DNA of 64,000 bases from Notamacropus eugenii (Eukaryota; Chordata; Mammalia; Diprotodontia; Macropodidae). This document shows, one piece after another, positions 36,414 through 48,225 of this stretch (positions are counted from its first letter, which is position 1; every line of letters begins with the position of its first letter). The stretch spans positions 439,897,377 to 439,961,376 of the forward strand of contig NC_092875.1 of NCBI RefSeq assembly GCF_028372415.1, given 5' to 3'. The translations under genes were made by a program, and so were the position numbers. The notes below the pieces were generated by a model. That model was given only the letters and a program-made list of their open reading frames with translations. It was not told where the DNA came from and ran no database searches.

Positions 36414-37012
36414 TGCTGGGGATGGAAGCTCAATTCCATGTGGACAGTCTCGGGCGGGTAAAGGTGGGAACTTCTAAATCTTAGAGTTCTCACGAGGCCC
36501 CCCCAGGAAACGACTGGGAATCGAGGTGAACCGAGCTATCTCGTGTATTTCCGCCTCTTCCCGTGAGAAACGTGATGGGAGAGAGCTCTCCCCGCCCTCG
36601 AGATTGTCCCGGATCTGGGCACACCTAACAGGCACGGTATTCAGATGCAAACTATGCGACTGGAGAACTTAAGTAGGATCAGGAAAGCCTGAAAGCCCTC
36701 TTGGACGGAGGGTCGCGGAGCAGACAGGACAAGGCTCTGCTTTCCCTCTTTCTTCTCTCCCCTCCCCCTCTCTCCCCACTTATACTTCTACTTCCAATCT
36801 CTTATTGTAAGATCTTTGCCTCCTTGGGAGATTCTTCGCTCCCTCCTAAGGAAGAATTCCCCTGCACTTGTAACTAGACCCTGAAATAAAGCTCAGCCCT
36901 TGTTCGACTCTGGAACGTCCTTTCTCTCATACGAGCATCCGGTTTGGCCAACCGAAGACCTCGGGATAGAGGTAAGAAGACTCGGGTAGCCCTCAGGCCT
37001 CTAGGCCTAGCA
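36414..37012 (+). mobile_element. LTR of the class II ERV (599 bp)
   Basis: It starts TGCT directly after the polypurine tract and ends AGCA, a perfect short inverted terminus. A polyadenylation signal AATAAA lies at 36885-36890, with R/U5 downstream. It is GC- and CpG-richer than anything around it. L1-type sequence resumes directly after it ('gtcccagatcatggaag'). Confidence 0.8.
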
Positions 37013-37021
37013 GTCCCAGAT

Positions 37022-37830
37022 CATGGAAGAGATCAAAAACGATTTTTAAAATCAAGTAAGAGAGGTGGAGGAAAAATTGGGAAGAGAAATGAGAGAGATG
37101 CAAGAAAATCATGAAAAGAGAGTGAACAACTTGCTAAAGGAGACCCCCCCCTCCCAAAAAAAAACTGAATAAAATAACACCTTTAAAAATAGACTAACTC
37201 AATTGGCAAAAGAGTTAATGAGGAGAAGAATACTTTAAAAATCAGAATTAGCCAAATGGAAAAGGAGGTTCAAAAGATCACTGAAGAAAAAAGTTCTTTA
37301 AAAATTAGAATGGAACAGATGGAAGATAATGACTTTAGGAGAAACCAAGAAATTATAAAACAAAACCAAAAGAGTGAAAAAATGGAAGATAAGGTGAAAT
37401 ATCTCATCAGGAAAACAACTGACCTGGAAAATAGATCCAAAAGAGACAATTTAAAAACTATGGGACTACCTGAAAGCCTTGATCAAAAATAGAGCCTACA
37501 CATCATCTTTCATGAAATTATCAAAGAAAATTCCCTGATATCCTAGAGACAGAGGGCAAAATAAATATCAAAAGAATTCACTGATCACCTCCTGAAAGAC
37601 ATCCAAAAAGAGAAACTCCTAGAAATATTGTAGCCAAAATTCCAGAGTTCCCAGGTCAAGGAGAAAATATTGCAAGCAGCTAGAAAGAAATAATTTGAGT
37701 ATTGTGAAAATACAATGAGGATAACACAAGATCTAGCACCTTCTATATTAAGGGATTGAAGGGTGTGGAATATGATATTCCAGAAGTCAAAGGAACCAGG
37801 ATTAAAACCAAAAATCACCTATCCAGCAAA
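37022..37830 (+). pseudogene. ORF1 of the HAL1-type element (decayed)
   Basis: 37256-37492 is open and encodes a coiled coil ('MEKEVQKITEEKSSLKIRM') leading to the RRM start ('DLENRSKRDNLKTMGLPES'). A stop follows at 'DQK', and later pieces match the ORF1p C-terminal domain in other frames. It corresponds to the L1 ORF1 at 27440-29390. Confidence 0.75.
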
Positions 37831-38094
37831 ACTGAGTATACTACTTCAGGGGAAAAGTGATCATTCAATAAAATAGAGGACTTTCAAGCATTCTTGATGA
37901 AAAGAACAGAGCTGAATAGAAAATTTGACTTTCAAACACAAGAATCAAGAGAAGCATGAAAAGGTAAACAGGAAAGAGAAATCACAAGGGACTTACTAAA
38001 GTTGAATTGTTTACATTCCTACATGGAAAGATAATATTTGTAACTCTTGAAACATTTTTCATAATCTGGATAGCTGGAGGGGTTACACACACAC

Positions 38095-38098
<4 letters not shown>

Positions 38099-38177
<79 letters not shown>
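38099..38177. repeat. (AG)n microsatellite
   Basis: About 39 AG units preceded by a short CA tract (38086-38096). Glu-Arg or Ser-Leu frames over it are artefacts. Confidence 0.97.
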
Positions 38178-38181
<4 letters not shown>

Positions 38182-39011
38182 GAGAGCACAGAGTAGGTTG
38201 AATAAGAAGGGATCATATCTAAAAAAATAAAAATTAAGGGGTGAGAGAGGAATATATTGGGAGGAGAAATGGAGAAACGGAATGGGGCAAATTATCTCTC
38301 ATAGAAAAGGAAAGAAAAAGCTTTTCCAATGGAGGGGGAAAAGGAGGAGGTGAGAGGGAAAAAGTGAAGCTTACTCTCATCACATTTGGCTCAAGGAAAT
38401 AATAACACGCACACTCAATTTGGTGTGAAAATCTATCTTACACTACAGAAAAGTAGGGGAGAAGCTGAATCAGTGTGGGGAGATGATGGAAGGGAGGGTA
38501 AATGGGAGGAGGGAGCAATTAGAAGTAAACACTCTTGGGGAGGGACAAGGTCAAAAAAGAGAATAGAAGAAATAAGCGGCAGGACAGGATGGAGGGAAAT
38601 ATAGTTAGTCTTACACAACTTGACTGTTATGCAAATCATTTGCAAAATGATTACACACATATAGCCTATGTTGAATTGCTTGTCTTCTCAGTGGACATGT
38701 GTGGGGAGGGAGGGAGGAAGAGAATTTGAAACTCAAAGGTTTAGGAACAAATGTTGAGAATTGTTTTTGCATACAACTGGGAAATAAGAAATACAGGTAA
38801 TGGGGTATAGAAATTTATCATGCCCTACAGGACAAGAGAGAAGATGGGGATAAGGGAAGGGAGGAGTGTTAGAAGGGAGGGCACATTGGTGGAAGGGGCA
38901 ATCAGAATGCAAGGTGTTTTGGAGTGGGGGGAGGGGATAGATAGGGAGAAAACTTGGAACTCAAAATTTTGTGGAAATTAATGTTGAAAACTTAAAAGAA
39001 AAGAAAAGAAA

Positions 39012-39153
39012 ACATCAACTAACTCCATCAGAAGCAAAGTACAAGTGAAGCTTAGAGAGAAGCAGGATTTTTAGCTCAGCTGGAAGGCAGATTAAATTCA
39101 GCTTTATGCTGATAGTAACAATCTAAAGTACTTTTATGATGCTTCAAAGGCTG

Positions 39154-39155
<2 letters not shown>
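39012..39155 (+). mobile_element. RTE LINE, linker between endonuclease and RT
   Basis: It contains codons for 'ADSNNLKYFYDASKA', the RTE segment ahead of the reverse transcriptase. It resumes the reading interrupted at 34142 and is cut again by a TG tract at 39154. Confidence 0.7.

Positions 39156-39205
<50 letters not shown>
39154..39205. repeat. (TG)n microsatellite
   Basis: About 26 TG units at the 3' edge of the antisense L1/HAL1 piece. Confidence 0.96.
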
Positions 39206-39207
<2 letters not shown>

Positions 39208-39507
39208 CCTCTCCAACTACCCAGATAGTGATAAATGTTTCAAGAGTTACAAATATGATCTTTCCATGTAGGAATGTAAACAGTTCAACTTTAGTAAGTC
39301 CCATATGATTTCTCTTTCCTGTTTACCTTTTCATGCTTCTCTTGATTCTTGTGTTTGAAAGTCAAATTTTCTTTTCAGCTCTGGTCTTTTCATCAAGAAT
39401 GCTTGAAAATCTTCTATTTTATTGAATGATCACTTTTCCCTGAAGTATTATACTCAGTTTTGCTGGATAGGTGATTTTTGGTTTTGCTCCTACTTCCTTT
39501 GACTTCA
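39206..39507 (-). mobile_element. Antisense L1/HAL1 fragment inserted in the RTE
   Basis: Reverse complement of 37780-38096, the end of ORF1 and the region after it. Shared phrases include 'aaaaccaaaaatcacctatc' and 'aactgagtataatacttcagg'. The CA/TG tract sits at the same point in both copies. RTE reading resumes after 39507 at 'aattcataataagggcatg'. About 50 bases of RTE seem lost at the site. Confidence 0.72.
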
Positions 39508-41365
39508 ATTCATAATAAGGGCATGATCCTGGAGAAACAGGCTAAATACTTCCATGGTGTTCTCAGAAGATCATCATCAATCAATGCTAAAACCATTTAC
39601 CGTTTACCTCAGGTTGTAGTCAACCCCTCTTTAGACAAATTTCCAACTGAAGAAGAGGTTTTGAATACCATTAGGCTCCTCTTCTATTGCAAAGTGTCTG
39701 GAGCTGATTCTATTTCAGATTTGATTTACAAAGTGGGAGGTCCATTAATGACACGAAAGCTGACTGAAATTTTCCAGGTTTTATGGCAAGGGAAGGTTAT
39801 CTCCCAGTAGTTCAAGGATGTCTCCATTGCCCATTTCTATGAAGGTAAAGGAAATAGCTTATCCTGTGACAAACATATGAGGGTCATTCTCTTAGTCATT
39901 TCTGGCAAGATTCTTGATTTCTTAATACACTGGTTCTTGACCTGGAAGAAAGTCATCTATCTGAGAGCCAGTGTGGCTTCAGAAAGGGCTGAGGGATGGT
40001 CTATATGGTGTTTGTTGCCTGACAACTCTAGGAGAAATTCAGGAACAGAACAGAGGTCTGAACACAATGTTTGTAGGTCTGACCAAGGCCTTTGATACTG
40101 CCAGGACTTATGGAAAATTATGCCAAAATTTGGTTACCCAGAGAATTTTGTCAGTATAGCATGCCAATTTATGACCACATACTTGCCTGGGTCTAGTCAC
40201 CAATGGAGTGAAACAAGGTAGTATATTTGCTCACATGCTTTTCAGCATAGTATTTTCAGCCATGTTGTCAAATGACTCCAATGAGGTATCAAGGTCAACT
40301 CCCATGCTGATGGTTAATTATTCAACTTGAAACACTGCAAGTCAAGACTAAAGTGGAGTGAGTATTGGTTCATGAATTTTTGTGTGTAGATGATTGTACA
40401 CTCAATGAAACCTCTGAAACTGAGATATAAGAAGTATGAATTAAGTCTGTGCTGCTTGTGCTAATTTTGGCCTAATAATTAACACCAAGAAAACACATCC
40501 ATTATCATACCATCTATACGTGCAATCATTGGTTGTAGCAAGTGAAGAAGTTTTTAATACTGTGGATAAGTTCACTTACTTTGGCAGTACACTTTCTAGG
40601 AATATACACATTGACAATGAGATTGACACACACACACAATATGAGAGTTAACTGTACTGTTAACTGATTCACTAAAATTGTGTCTGATAACTCCTTAATA
40701 ACTTAATGAGAGTTAAGTGTTTGAGAAACTCCAAAGGAAAGTGTGGTAGAGTAGAGGTATTAGACTGACAACTAAACTGAAGGTCTACAGAGCCATGGTG
40801 CTGACCTCATTTTTATATGCCTGTGAAACATGTTCTGCACCATGCCAGGAAATAAAGTTGCTTATATTTTAATTATCTTAGGAAGATTCTGAAGATCATC
40901 TGGCCTGCCACTAAGGTCCTTTCTCTGTTGCAGAGAGCACAACTCTGATGGGCTGGTCATGTTGTTCAAATGCCAAATGCACACTTACCAAAAAGACTAT
41001 TTTATAGAAAATTCACACAAGGCTGACATTCACATCATTGTCAGAAAAGGTAATACAAGGAAATTCTCAAGGTCTCTCTTAAGAGTTTTGGGTTTGATTA
41101 CATAACATGGGAGACACTGGCCCAGGATAGCCCGGCATGGCATGCCCTCATCAGAGAAGGTGCTGTGCTCTATGAACAAAGCAGAATTTCAGTAGCTCCA
41201 AAGAAACATAAGATGCACAAATTTAGAGAATCCACCCCAAATGTTCACATGGACTGCTTGTGCCTGACATGATCTCATATCAGACACACTGCAACTTCAC
41301 TGTAATATAGTGATGTCACTTTGGTTCTTATCAAAAACAAAGGACAACAACCAACCAAGCTTTAA
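39508..41365 (+). mobile_element. RTE LINE, reverse transcriptase and 3' end
   Basis: 'NKGMILEKQAKYFHGVLRR', 'LPQVVVNPSLDKFPTEEE', 'CKVSGADSI' and 'KVGGPLMTRKLTEIFQ' (39510-39810) start the RT. 'NGVKQGS' (40202-40222) is the conserved RT motif. The active site reads V-D-D (40386-40394) in place of A-D-D. 'NFGLIINTKKT', 'FTYFGSTLSRNIHIDNEI' and 'YRAMVLTSFLYACET' follow. The 3' end ('acaaaggacaacaaccaac') is near 41365. Heavily decayed. Confidence 0.78.
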
Positions 41366-41633
41366 ATCTGAGGTGCTTACTGTGTCACCCAAGCATCAAC
41401 ATTGGTCTCTAGACATCTTCCCTTTTCCTCCTTTGAAATTAGAATGTTTTCTCTTTGCAAGGTTACTAGTGCCTCTTAGACTGATTACCCCTAGAGGACT
41501 TTGGCTAATCTTACCTCTCCTTTCTCTGAATTTTTTGAAATTACTCTCCCTAAATCAAAGGTGCATGTCAGAGTATGCCTGGCTTTCTTCACAAAACCTA
41601 ATATGAAGTTAAGCATACAGGCACATGCACATG

Positions 41634-41676
<43 letters not shown>

Positions 41677-42424
41677 CTGGTAGGGTTCCCATCATTTCCA
41701 TCTCCAACAACTGGGTTCTTCCTGGTTAGTGAGAATCAGAGAGATTTCCATCACTGGTTCTTCCACCTGTGAAGGATGAAATAATCATTAAGATGAATCA
41801 AAAAAAAAAAAAAACAACCTTATTAGCTGCCTTTCTTTTGGCAGAGAGAGACTCCAGATGTCCAGATAATTGAAGTTTCCTGTCACTGCCACTCTTGTAA
41901 TGTGTTTCTCTAAATTCCTGCCCTGTTTCCTTTTTCTGTCTAGATGGTCTACAGTATAACCTATTATCAATATCTGTTTCTGACTGCAATGATATTCACT
42001 CAAATGATCTTCACCACATACCTCTCTTCTCTTTTTTGGGTTTTCTAACTTGTGATCTTCTTAATATATCATGCACCTCCCCTCACCAACATACATAGAA
42101 ACACACATTTTATATATATATAGCTTCTTTTGAATTATATATTTTTCCTTTTGAAACAATATTTTGGTCATTATTCTCAATGCACCAAGTTCCAGTGATC
42201 CCTATAAGGTCAAGTTTGCTTCCTTGAGTTAAGATCTCTTGTTCCTCTTGTTTATTGCTGATAATTTGCATTTTTTTTTACATAAAAATCTCAGGCCAAA
42301 AGTTGTACTATTACAACCCTTGTTGAATTTCATCTATGAACTTCTCAATGTTTCTAGTTTTACTTTTCTCCCATCATGTTCTATATATATTTGCTGATCT
42401 TTATAAGTATCCAGTCTTCCATTC
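41366..42424. other. No gene recognised; CA tract 41642-41671
   Basis: Unclassified sequence with a CA microsatellite and an A-rich run near 41800. Frames over the CA tract are artefacts. Confidence 0.4.
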
Positions 42425-42555
42425 TCCATAATAAAGAGTAAACTCCTTGAGGGCAGAAATAAATTTTTTTCAAAAATTTATAAATTCCCACTGCCTAGCT
42501 TAGTGCCTTGCACACAATAGGCAGTTACTAAATGTTTATTAAATTGAATGGCAGT
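42425..42555 (+). mobile_element. L2 LINE 3' end
   Basis: 'gtaaactccttgagggcagaaataa', 'actgcctagcttagtgcc' and 'ttgcacacaatag..taaatgtttattaaattgaatg' are the L2 terminus. Confidence 0.7.
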
Positions 42556-42885
42556 GAGAGAGTGTATGTAATGCTTTCTGTAGCCATACAGCACTAAACA
42601 AATATGAGATATTGTTATAAATAGTAACCCTCTATTAACAAGAACATCCCATTCTCTGACAATGCCCAATTATGCAGAGTTAACTATGTTAGGAATCATA
42701 AGCAGCAGCTGTTGCCCTCAGCTATAGAAATTTATTTTCACTTGTCTTCCCCGTGAACATTTATGAAAATGTAAGTAAGACCCTGTGATACATTAAAATT
42801 GTGTCTGACAACCCCTTAATAACTAACATTTCAAAGACACCTTCGCTGCAGAGTAATAATTTACTTAAAGGTGACACATATACGT

Positions 42886-42943
<58 letters not shown>

Positions 42944-43669
42944 AAAGCACCTAACCTTGTCCTCTAGTCTTGAGAGAAATCAGAATGGGCCCAAAAGAAA
43001 AAAAATAGTGAAAATTAAATAGCAAATAAATATACATGTGTTTACACTGCTTTGTGATTCCTTTGTCATAAGAATATGCTGAAGGGGGGGAAATGGATAT
43101 TTTTGCTCATGGTCTTATTCTCATTTTTAAAATTTCCATTATTTTTATTAATGATCTAATTTAAGGAAATAAACATTTTTAAATGATCTATTTTTTTATT
43201 CTCTCCACCTCTATCATTTCATTTTCACATTTTTGAAATTTATTTTATTTTTAATTTATAGAATAAAAACATGCATTTTCATAATAGAGTATAATAATAA
43301 TAAAAAGAGATGGTCCTTAATCCATTGTCACTGCAGAAGTAAAAGGAAGAAAAATCAAGAGGATAAAGAGACATATTAAAATGGTGAAGGAGCCATTGAA
43401 AGTTTTATGCACCGAGTAAATTCCAGCTTGTTAGTTTACTTGGTTAGAACCTAGAGCTAATGAGGTCCTAAAAGATAGAGCATTTACTATAGAGGCTGAT
43501 AGCTTCATTCTTTTTCACAGACCTAGAATGTGGCTTTATTTCTTTCCTGTTGACTAGATACTTGTAAGTATATCAATTGTGTGTATCTTGTACGACATTT
43601 GAATGTCCTTACTTATAAGGGAGATTTGATAAGAGAACATAACCTAAGAGTCTTGAAGCTCAAAGTGAC
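42556..43669. other. No gene recognised; CA tract 42888-42938
   Basis: AT-rich DNA with a CA microsatellite. Nothing else is supported. Confidence 0.4.
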
Positions 43670-43760
43670 TCTAAAATTCATCTAGTCCAAGGATCTCATT
43701 TATCAGATGAGGAAACTAAGATCCAGAGAAGTTTAGGACTAATAATGTGCTGGGGCCAGC
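43670..43760 (-). mobile_element. MIR SINE fragment
   Basis: 'atctagtccaaggatctcatttatcagatgaggaaactaag' is the reverse-oriented MIR. Confidence 0.6.
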
Positions 43761-44254
43761 TTGAATGGACTTTCAAGAGACAGTTATTAATTTTTCAGTG
43801 TGAGCATTTATTCCTCAAAAATCAGTAAATATTACAAATCAAGTCTCGATGTATCATTTTGCTGATTGTATAGACTTGAGAAAATGCTGGGGAAATTGTT
43901 AATAATGCATATTACATATAGGTAGAAGACTTTTCCATAAGAGTCAGTTGTTTGCAGTACACCCCTGCTTAGGGACTCATCCAAGGGGCACCCCCCTAGT
44001 TTGTGACAAAGTCAAGCCTAAAATCCATAGAGTTTTGATTCCCAGAATCTTTGGTGCTCAGAGCCTTGTACATAGTAGGTTCTTCTTAAATATTTATTGA
44101 TTACATTTTAGCAAAATCCAAACAATATTTTTTTTAGAAAAACTTGGACAGCTTTGCATCAAGTGATGAAGAACAAAGTGTAAAGAACAGAGAACTTTGC
44201 ATATGGTAACAGCAATATTGTTTTATGAACAATGAGTTCACAGGTGATTTTAAC
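43761..44254 (+). other. Unclassified, with an L2 terminus at 44045-44105
   Basis: 'gagccttgtacatagtaggttc' and 'ttaaatatttattgatta' mark a short plus-strand L2 3' end. The remainder is unassigned. Confidence 0.45.
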
Positions 44255-44503
44255 TATTATAAATACTCAAATTAACTACAGAGGACATGTGAAGGAAAAC
44301 ACTATCAGTATCTAGAGAAAGAAATGATAAATAGAAGTATATATAGAATAGTATATAGATATAGATATTATATATGTATATATGCATGTATGTGTGTGTG
44401 TATATACACACACATATGCACATTTGTGCCTAATGGTAGCCATCTCGAGAGCAGGGGGAGGGCAGGGAAGAGAAAGGGGGGGGGGAAATAAAGTTACAGA
44501 ATA

Positions 44504-44568
<65 letters not shown>

Positions 44569-44705
44569 AAAAGGAATAACAAATTGTTCATAATAAATTT
44601 GCAGTTTCATGTACAGTCATCTTTTTTCTGTTCTTTTATGTTATGGAAATGCTTGTTTAATTTCTTAAGTTCAGAATAAAATAAATAAAATTTTTAAAAA
44701 ACTAA
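44255..44705 (+). mobile_element. 3' end of a non-LTR retroelement, family uncertain
   Basis: A G-rich tract ('gcagggggagggcagggaag') is followed by an AT tract (44508-44567), then 'aataaatttgcagtttcatgtacag'. The stretch ends with 'aataaaataaataaaattttt'. This is the usual build of a LINE 3' UTR in this genome. It is not matched to a named family. Confidence 0.45.
44508..44567. repeat. (TA)n microsatellite
   Basis: About 30 TA units. Confidence 0.96.
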
Positions 44706-44977
44706 AGGCACATACTCAACTGACAAAGATCTGCGAATATCATTATTTTCAAATGCAAAGAAACACTTTAGCTAAACCTTAAGATTTCTAAAAACTGATT
44801 TTCAAACTGATTTATCCAGATCCCCAGCTTCATCCATACAAGGGACTTCAATATCACTTTTTATGCATTAAATGACCCTATGAGGTATGAAATAGGGGAG
44901 GGGAGAAAGGGAGAGATAACACTGGAGTAATGATGACTACGAGATAGATCAGATTTTCCTCACCCTATCAGAAGGGC

Positions 44978-45034
<57 letters not shown>

Positions 45035-45984
45035 AAACTTCTAAGAACCTAGAACTTGGAATATATGGGAATGTACAGAGAACTGAATGCTCTTAGCCAA
45101 AAGCCCATTTGAGTCAAAAACAGAGATAATTTCAACACTAGATTTAGAAGCACAACATGACATCTAGCTCTCCAAAAGAACCCAGGAGTTGGAGATTTGA
45201 GTTTAACTAGGGTGGGGCAATGGTGCTTTGCCTGAGGGTGCCCACACTCAGTAAGCAATCCAAAATGTGTAAATTCTAGCTTTCTATTTTCTAGATTGGA
45301 GCTATCCTTGAGACTCTTATTTCTTTGAAGTACTTCACATCAGTCCCTGTAACACTGAGAGAATGCCGACTATAGTTGAGCAAGATAAAAGCAGCTCCAT
45401 TCCCCCACCAACCCAACTGCATATGTAAAAATATGCCATTTTGTTACAGGCATATATGTAAATTTATGCATATATGTTTGAAACTAACAATACAGGAGAA
45501 ATTAGTTAATTTTTAGAGATGTTCTTCTTTCCCCTTGTCACAGTGCCTCTTTATTCAAATCAAATAAATAAATCCCACTCTCCAGAAAGAGATTACTTTC
45601 CTGTAAATGATGGCTCACTGGAGCTTACTAATCTTCTCCTTCTCAGCAATATGACTTTCTTCCTCTTGCACCAATAATGGGATCACCCTTTTCCTCCTTT
45701 TATGATTATACTGGCTATCTTTATCTTTCTGTATGACACTAATTTTGAATTCTGACTCTGGCCCTGCATATTCAATTCCAAAATTCAAAAGGACACAGCA
45801 ATTGAAAAGAGAGAGAGCAAGCAAAAGAAAAATCTTAAGTATATATATAAAAATGAAGGTCACTCCCAAAGGCACAATCTATCTTTCTTCCAATGAGAAG
45901 TCAGAGGATGGATGGATCATGGAGGGACTGCAAAATGCCAAACCAGCTCCTAGCTAGTCTACTGTTGGAGGTGACCAGTATCTA
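44706..45984. other. No gene recognised; CA tract 44980-45032
   Basis: Unclassified DNA with one CA microsatellite. Frames at 45615-45957 on both strands have no known domain. Confidence 0.4.
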
Positions 45985-46105
45985 ATGGAAAAAAATCCTG
46001 CACTTAGAAAAGGGGCAGTCTGGGTTTGATTATTAACTTTAACTCAAATCTCTGCCTTGAGTTGCAATGGGACTCAGTTTCTCCTTTCAGAATGAAGGCA
46101 GCCTC
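45985..46105 (+). mobile_element. MIR SINE fragment
   Basis: 'ctgggtttgattattaactttaactc' and 'gggactcagtttctcctttcagaatgaa' fit a diverged plus-oriented MIR. Confidence 0.45.
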
Positions 46106-47394
46106 TGGAATCCTAAGGGCAACATTTCAAAATGGTACAGCAGGGCTGTACCTATGAAGAAAAAAATGACATTAAAACTGTTGAGAATCTGGGAGTCTCT
46201 GGTTATTCTTCTTCAGCCATATACCAGTCCACTTCCATTTCTTTGCCATTAGTGTCACACTCTGAGATTATGAAATATGGCCCTCAAGAGATGAATCTGA
46301 TATTTTCACAAATATACTCATCATGACACAATTTAATCATTCTAGATTCTTCAGTATTCAGTGAGGCAATAAAATGATGACTAGAATTGAGCCTAGTTCG
46401 GAAACTATTTTAAATAGTCTTGTTGCCTACACTACTGTTATCATCCTCTACTTTTTTATTATAAGTAGTGTCTCCTGAAAAAAAATGCATATGAAGTCTA
46501 GGAAAGTACAACTTCTCCTACGTATCCACCACCACCACCAGAGATACACTTATTAATGATGTAAGATGATTTGAATAATCACAAGAATTTTCATTTGAAG
46601 GCTCCTTTGGGACTTAAATGTAGAGGCATTAGACTGTTTCGTTTGTATGTTTGTTTAAACTCCTAAACAAGTGAGGAGGGTTCCTATGAATTTTGGAGAA
46701 AAGAATAAAATCAATATTGTTTTAGTCCTTTTACCCAAACCTGAAGTTGATGACTGGGACTTTCTTGAAAACAATGAGTGAAATGGTGCTGACACCGTAA
46801 ATGTAATGCTAGATATCTGCTGAAGGGGTAGGAATGAAAGAGAATAACCTCAGTGAGAGTAAACCCTCAGCAGGCCCATAACTAGATTGATTTGTTTCAT
46901 TGTCTGAAGGAAAGGAACCCAGAAGTGACTTATAACTATTTGTTTGACAAGTGTCAGGTGGGACGAGGAAAGGGAAGAAATGTGAGGAGCTTAGCTCAAT
47001 TGTTTTTATTCTGCTAAAAAAAACAATGATCACAATAGCTGTAAAAAATTCTATAAATTTTAGTGCCCTGTGGCAAATGTCTAGTCACCCTTTGGTTGTC
47101 ATTTAGATTCCTACTCTCCTTCCTTCCTTAATTCCTTCCTTCCATCCTTCCTTCCTTCCTTCTGTCCTGTTCCCAAAACCTTAAACCCAGTGCACTCTGA
47201 AGCCCATAGGTTGGACTGCAATAAGTCCCTGCCCAGCCTCCACTTAATGGCTGATTTAAAATGATTATCAATAGTAACAGTTTCTCTTTCCCTCCCAGTT
47301 TGATTTAGTTATTTTTTTTCTTTTGCTCATTTAAAGGGCCATTCCCTAACTACTTCTTAAAGAGACCTGTTCACTCAATGCTACTTCCCTAGAA
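46106..47394. other. No gene recognised; CCTT tract 47116-47162
   Basis: Mostly unclassified. An imperfect (CCTT)n tract is present. Short frames have no recognisable content. Confidence 0.4.
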
Positions 47395-47640
47395 GTGAGT
47401 GTGTTGAAAGCCTAGACTAAAATGCCCAAGGTATCCCATTGCATCCTGAGTCAACGCCAGTCATCCTGATGAATATCTGGTCACTGGATCCAGATGGCTC
47501 AGGAGGAGAAAGTGAAGCCAATGACTTTGCACAGACCTCTTTCACTCAAAACAAAGTCAAGTGCAAGTGATGTCATCATTTCTCTGATGGCATGGTCTTC
47601 TTCAAAAACGAAGGATGAACACAACAACAGCAACAATCTG
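47395..47640 (+). mobile_element. Marsupial composite SINE, 5'-truncated
   Basis: 'catcctgatgaatatctggtcactggatccagatggctc', 'gtgaagccaatgactttgcacag', 'gtcaagtgcaagtgatgtcatcatttctctgatggcatg' and a tail of 'acaacaacagcaacaa'. The same element is full length in reverse at 57851-58172. Its 3' end resembles the RTE 3' end, so it likely used RTE enzymes to move. Confidence 0.75.
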
Positions 47641-48225
47641 TGAGGTTCCTACTCTGCTTAGTACATCATGCAATATGGGTAGTACTGTGTCTTCTGATGT
47701 GCAGAGAAAACTCTAAAGGACTTTCCATTTGCAAGGAAGGGATAGTGATGACTATATACAGAAAAAAAAGATTTATGTTATTCTACATTTGATTTTTCTA
47801 GATAGAAATACCAAAATTGGAAGGCCAGAAGAAGCTGGAAGCCTGGCAGCCTGTTGCATGAAGTTGATGTGAAATTGCAGTATTTTCATTCTTTGAGTGT
47901 CTCATATTCACATTTTATAAATTGGAGAATTATAAGTTTGTGAAAATGAAATCATAGTGAATCTTTTCTATGGAATACCTGCTTATATCAGTCATATTAA
48001 TTTCTAAGTATAGCATTTGCTAGTCATGTGTTTTTGACAAATAACTAATTTTGAAAGGTAAAGTGGGGGGGAAATTATACTACTCAAGTGTATTTATAGT
48101 TTTCTATAAAATTTTAGTGGAGCATGATACTTTATATTTCAATTAATGGCTGTTTAAATAATAGAGTCAGTAGACTGATTGTCTTGTTGAGATAATTTAT
48201 TTTTACAGAACAAATTCAAAATTGA
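47641..48225. other. No gene recognised
   Basis: Unclassified AT-rich DNA. Confidence 0.4.

Larger units (their letters stand above)
34978..37012 (+). mobile_element. Class II (betaretrovirus-like) endogenous retrovirus remnant
   Basis: A fossil provirus of which only the 3' portion remains: the integrase end of pol (about 35037-35830), a short env-leader-like overlap, about 580 bases of non-coding internal sequence, a polypurine tract and one LTR. The 5' LTR, gag, protease, most of pol and most of env are absent, so it is broken. The integrase resembles ERVK/MMTV/MPMV-type enzymes. CpG content in the LTR is high and the integrase region is well kept, which suggests a fairly young insertion, younger than the HAL1-type element it interrupts. 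The left boundary is approximate. Confidence 0.82.
34143..39011 (+). mobile_element. HAL1-type (ORF1-only) L1 relative, interrupted by a retrovirus fossil
   Basis: The 5' UTR starts at 34143 with 'gggagaaagactcaagatgg'. CAG repeats occur near 34525-34575. The retroviral remnant interrupts just before ORF1 (34978-37012). ORF1 (37022-37830) shows the coiled coil and 'KRDNLKTMGLPESLDQK'. A purine-rich 3' region follows, with two 3'-UTR-like modules (about 38690-38800 and 38885-39000) and an A-rich tail. No ORF2 was seen, which fits HAL1 (half-L1). An L1 that lost ORF2 by deletion is the alternative. Confidence 0.65.

Noticed and set aside
38007-38216. Glu-Arg / Ser-Leu repeat frames
   Set aside because: Products of the AG microsatellite.
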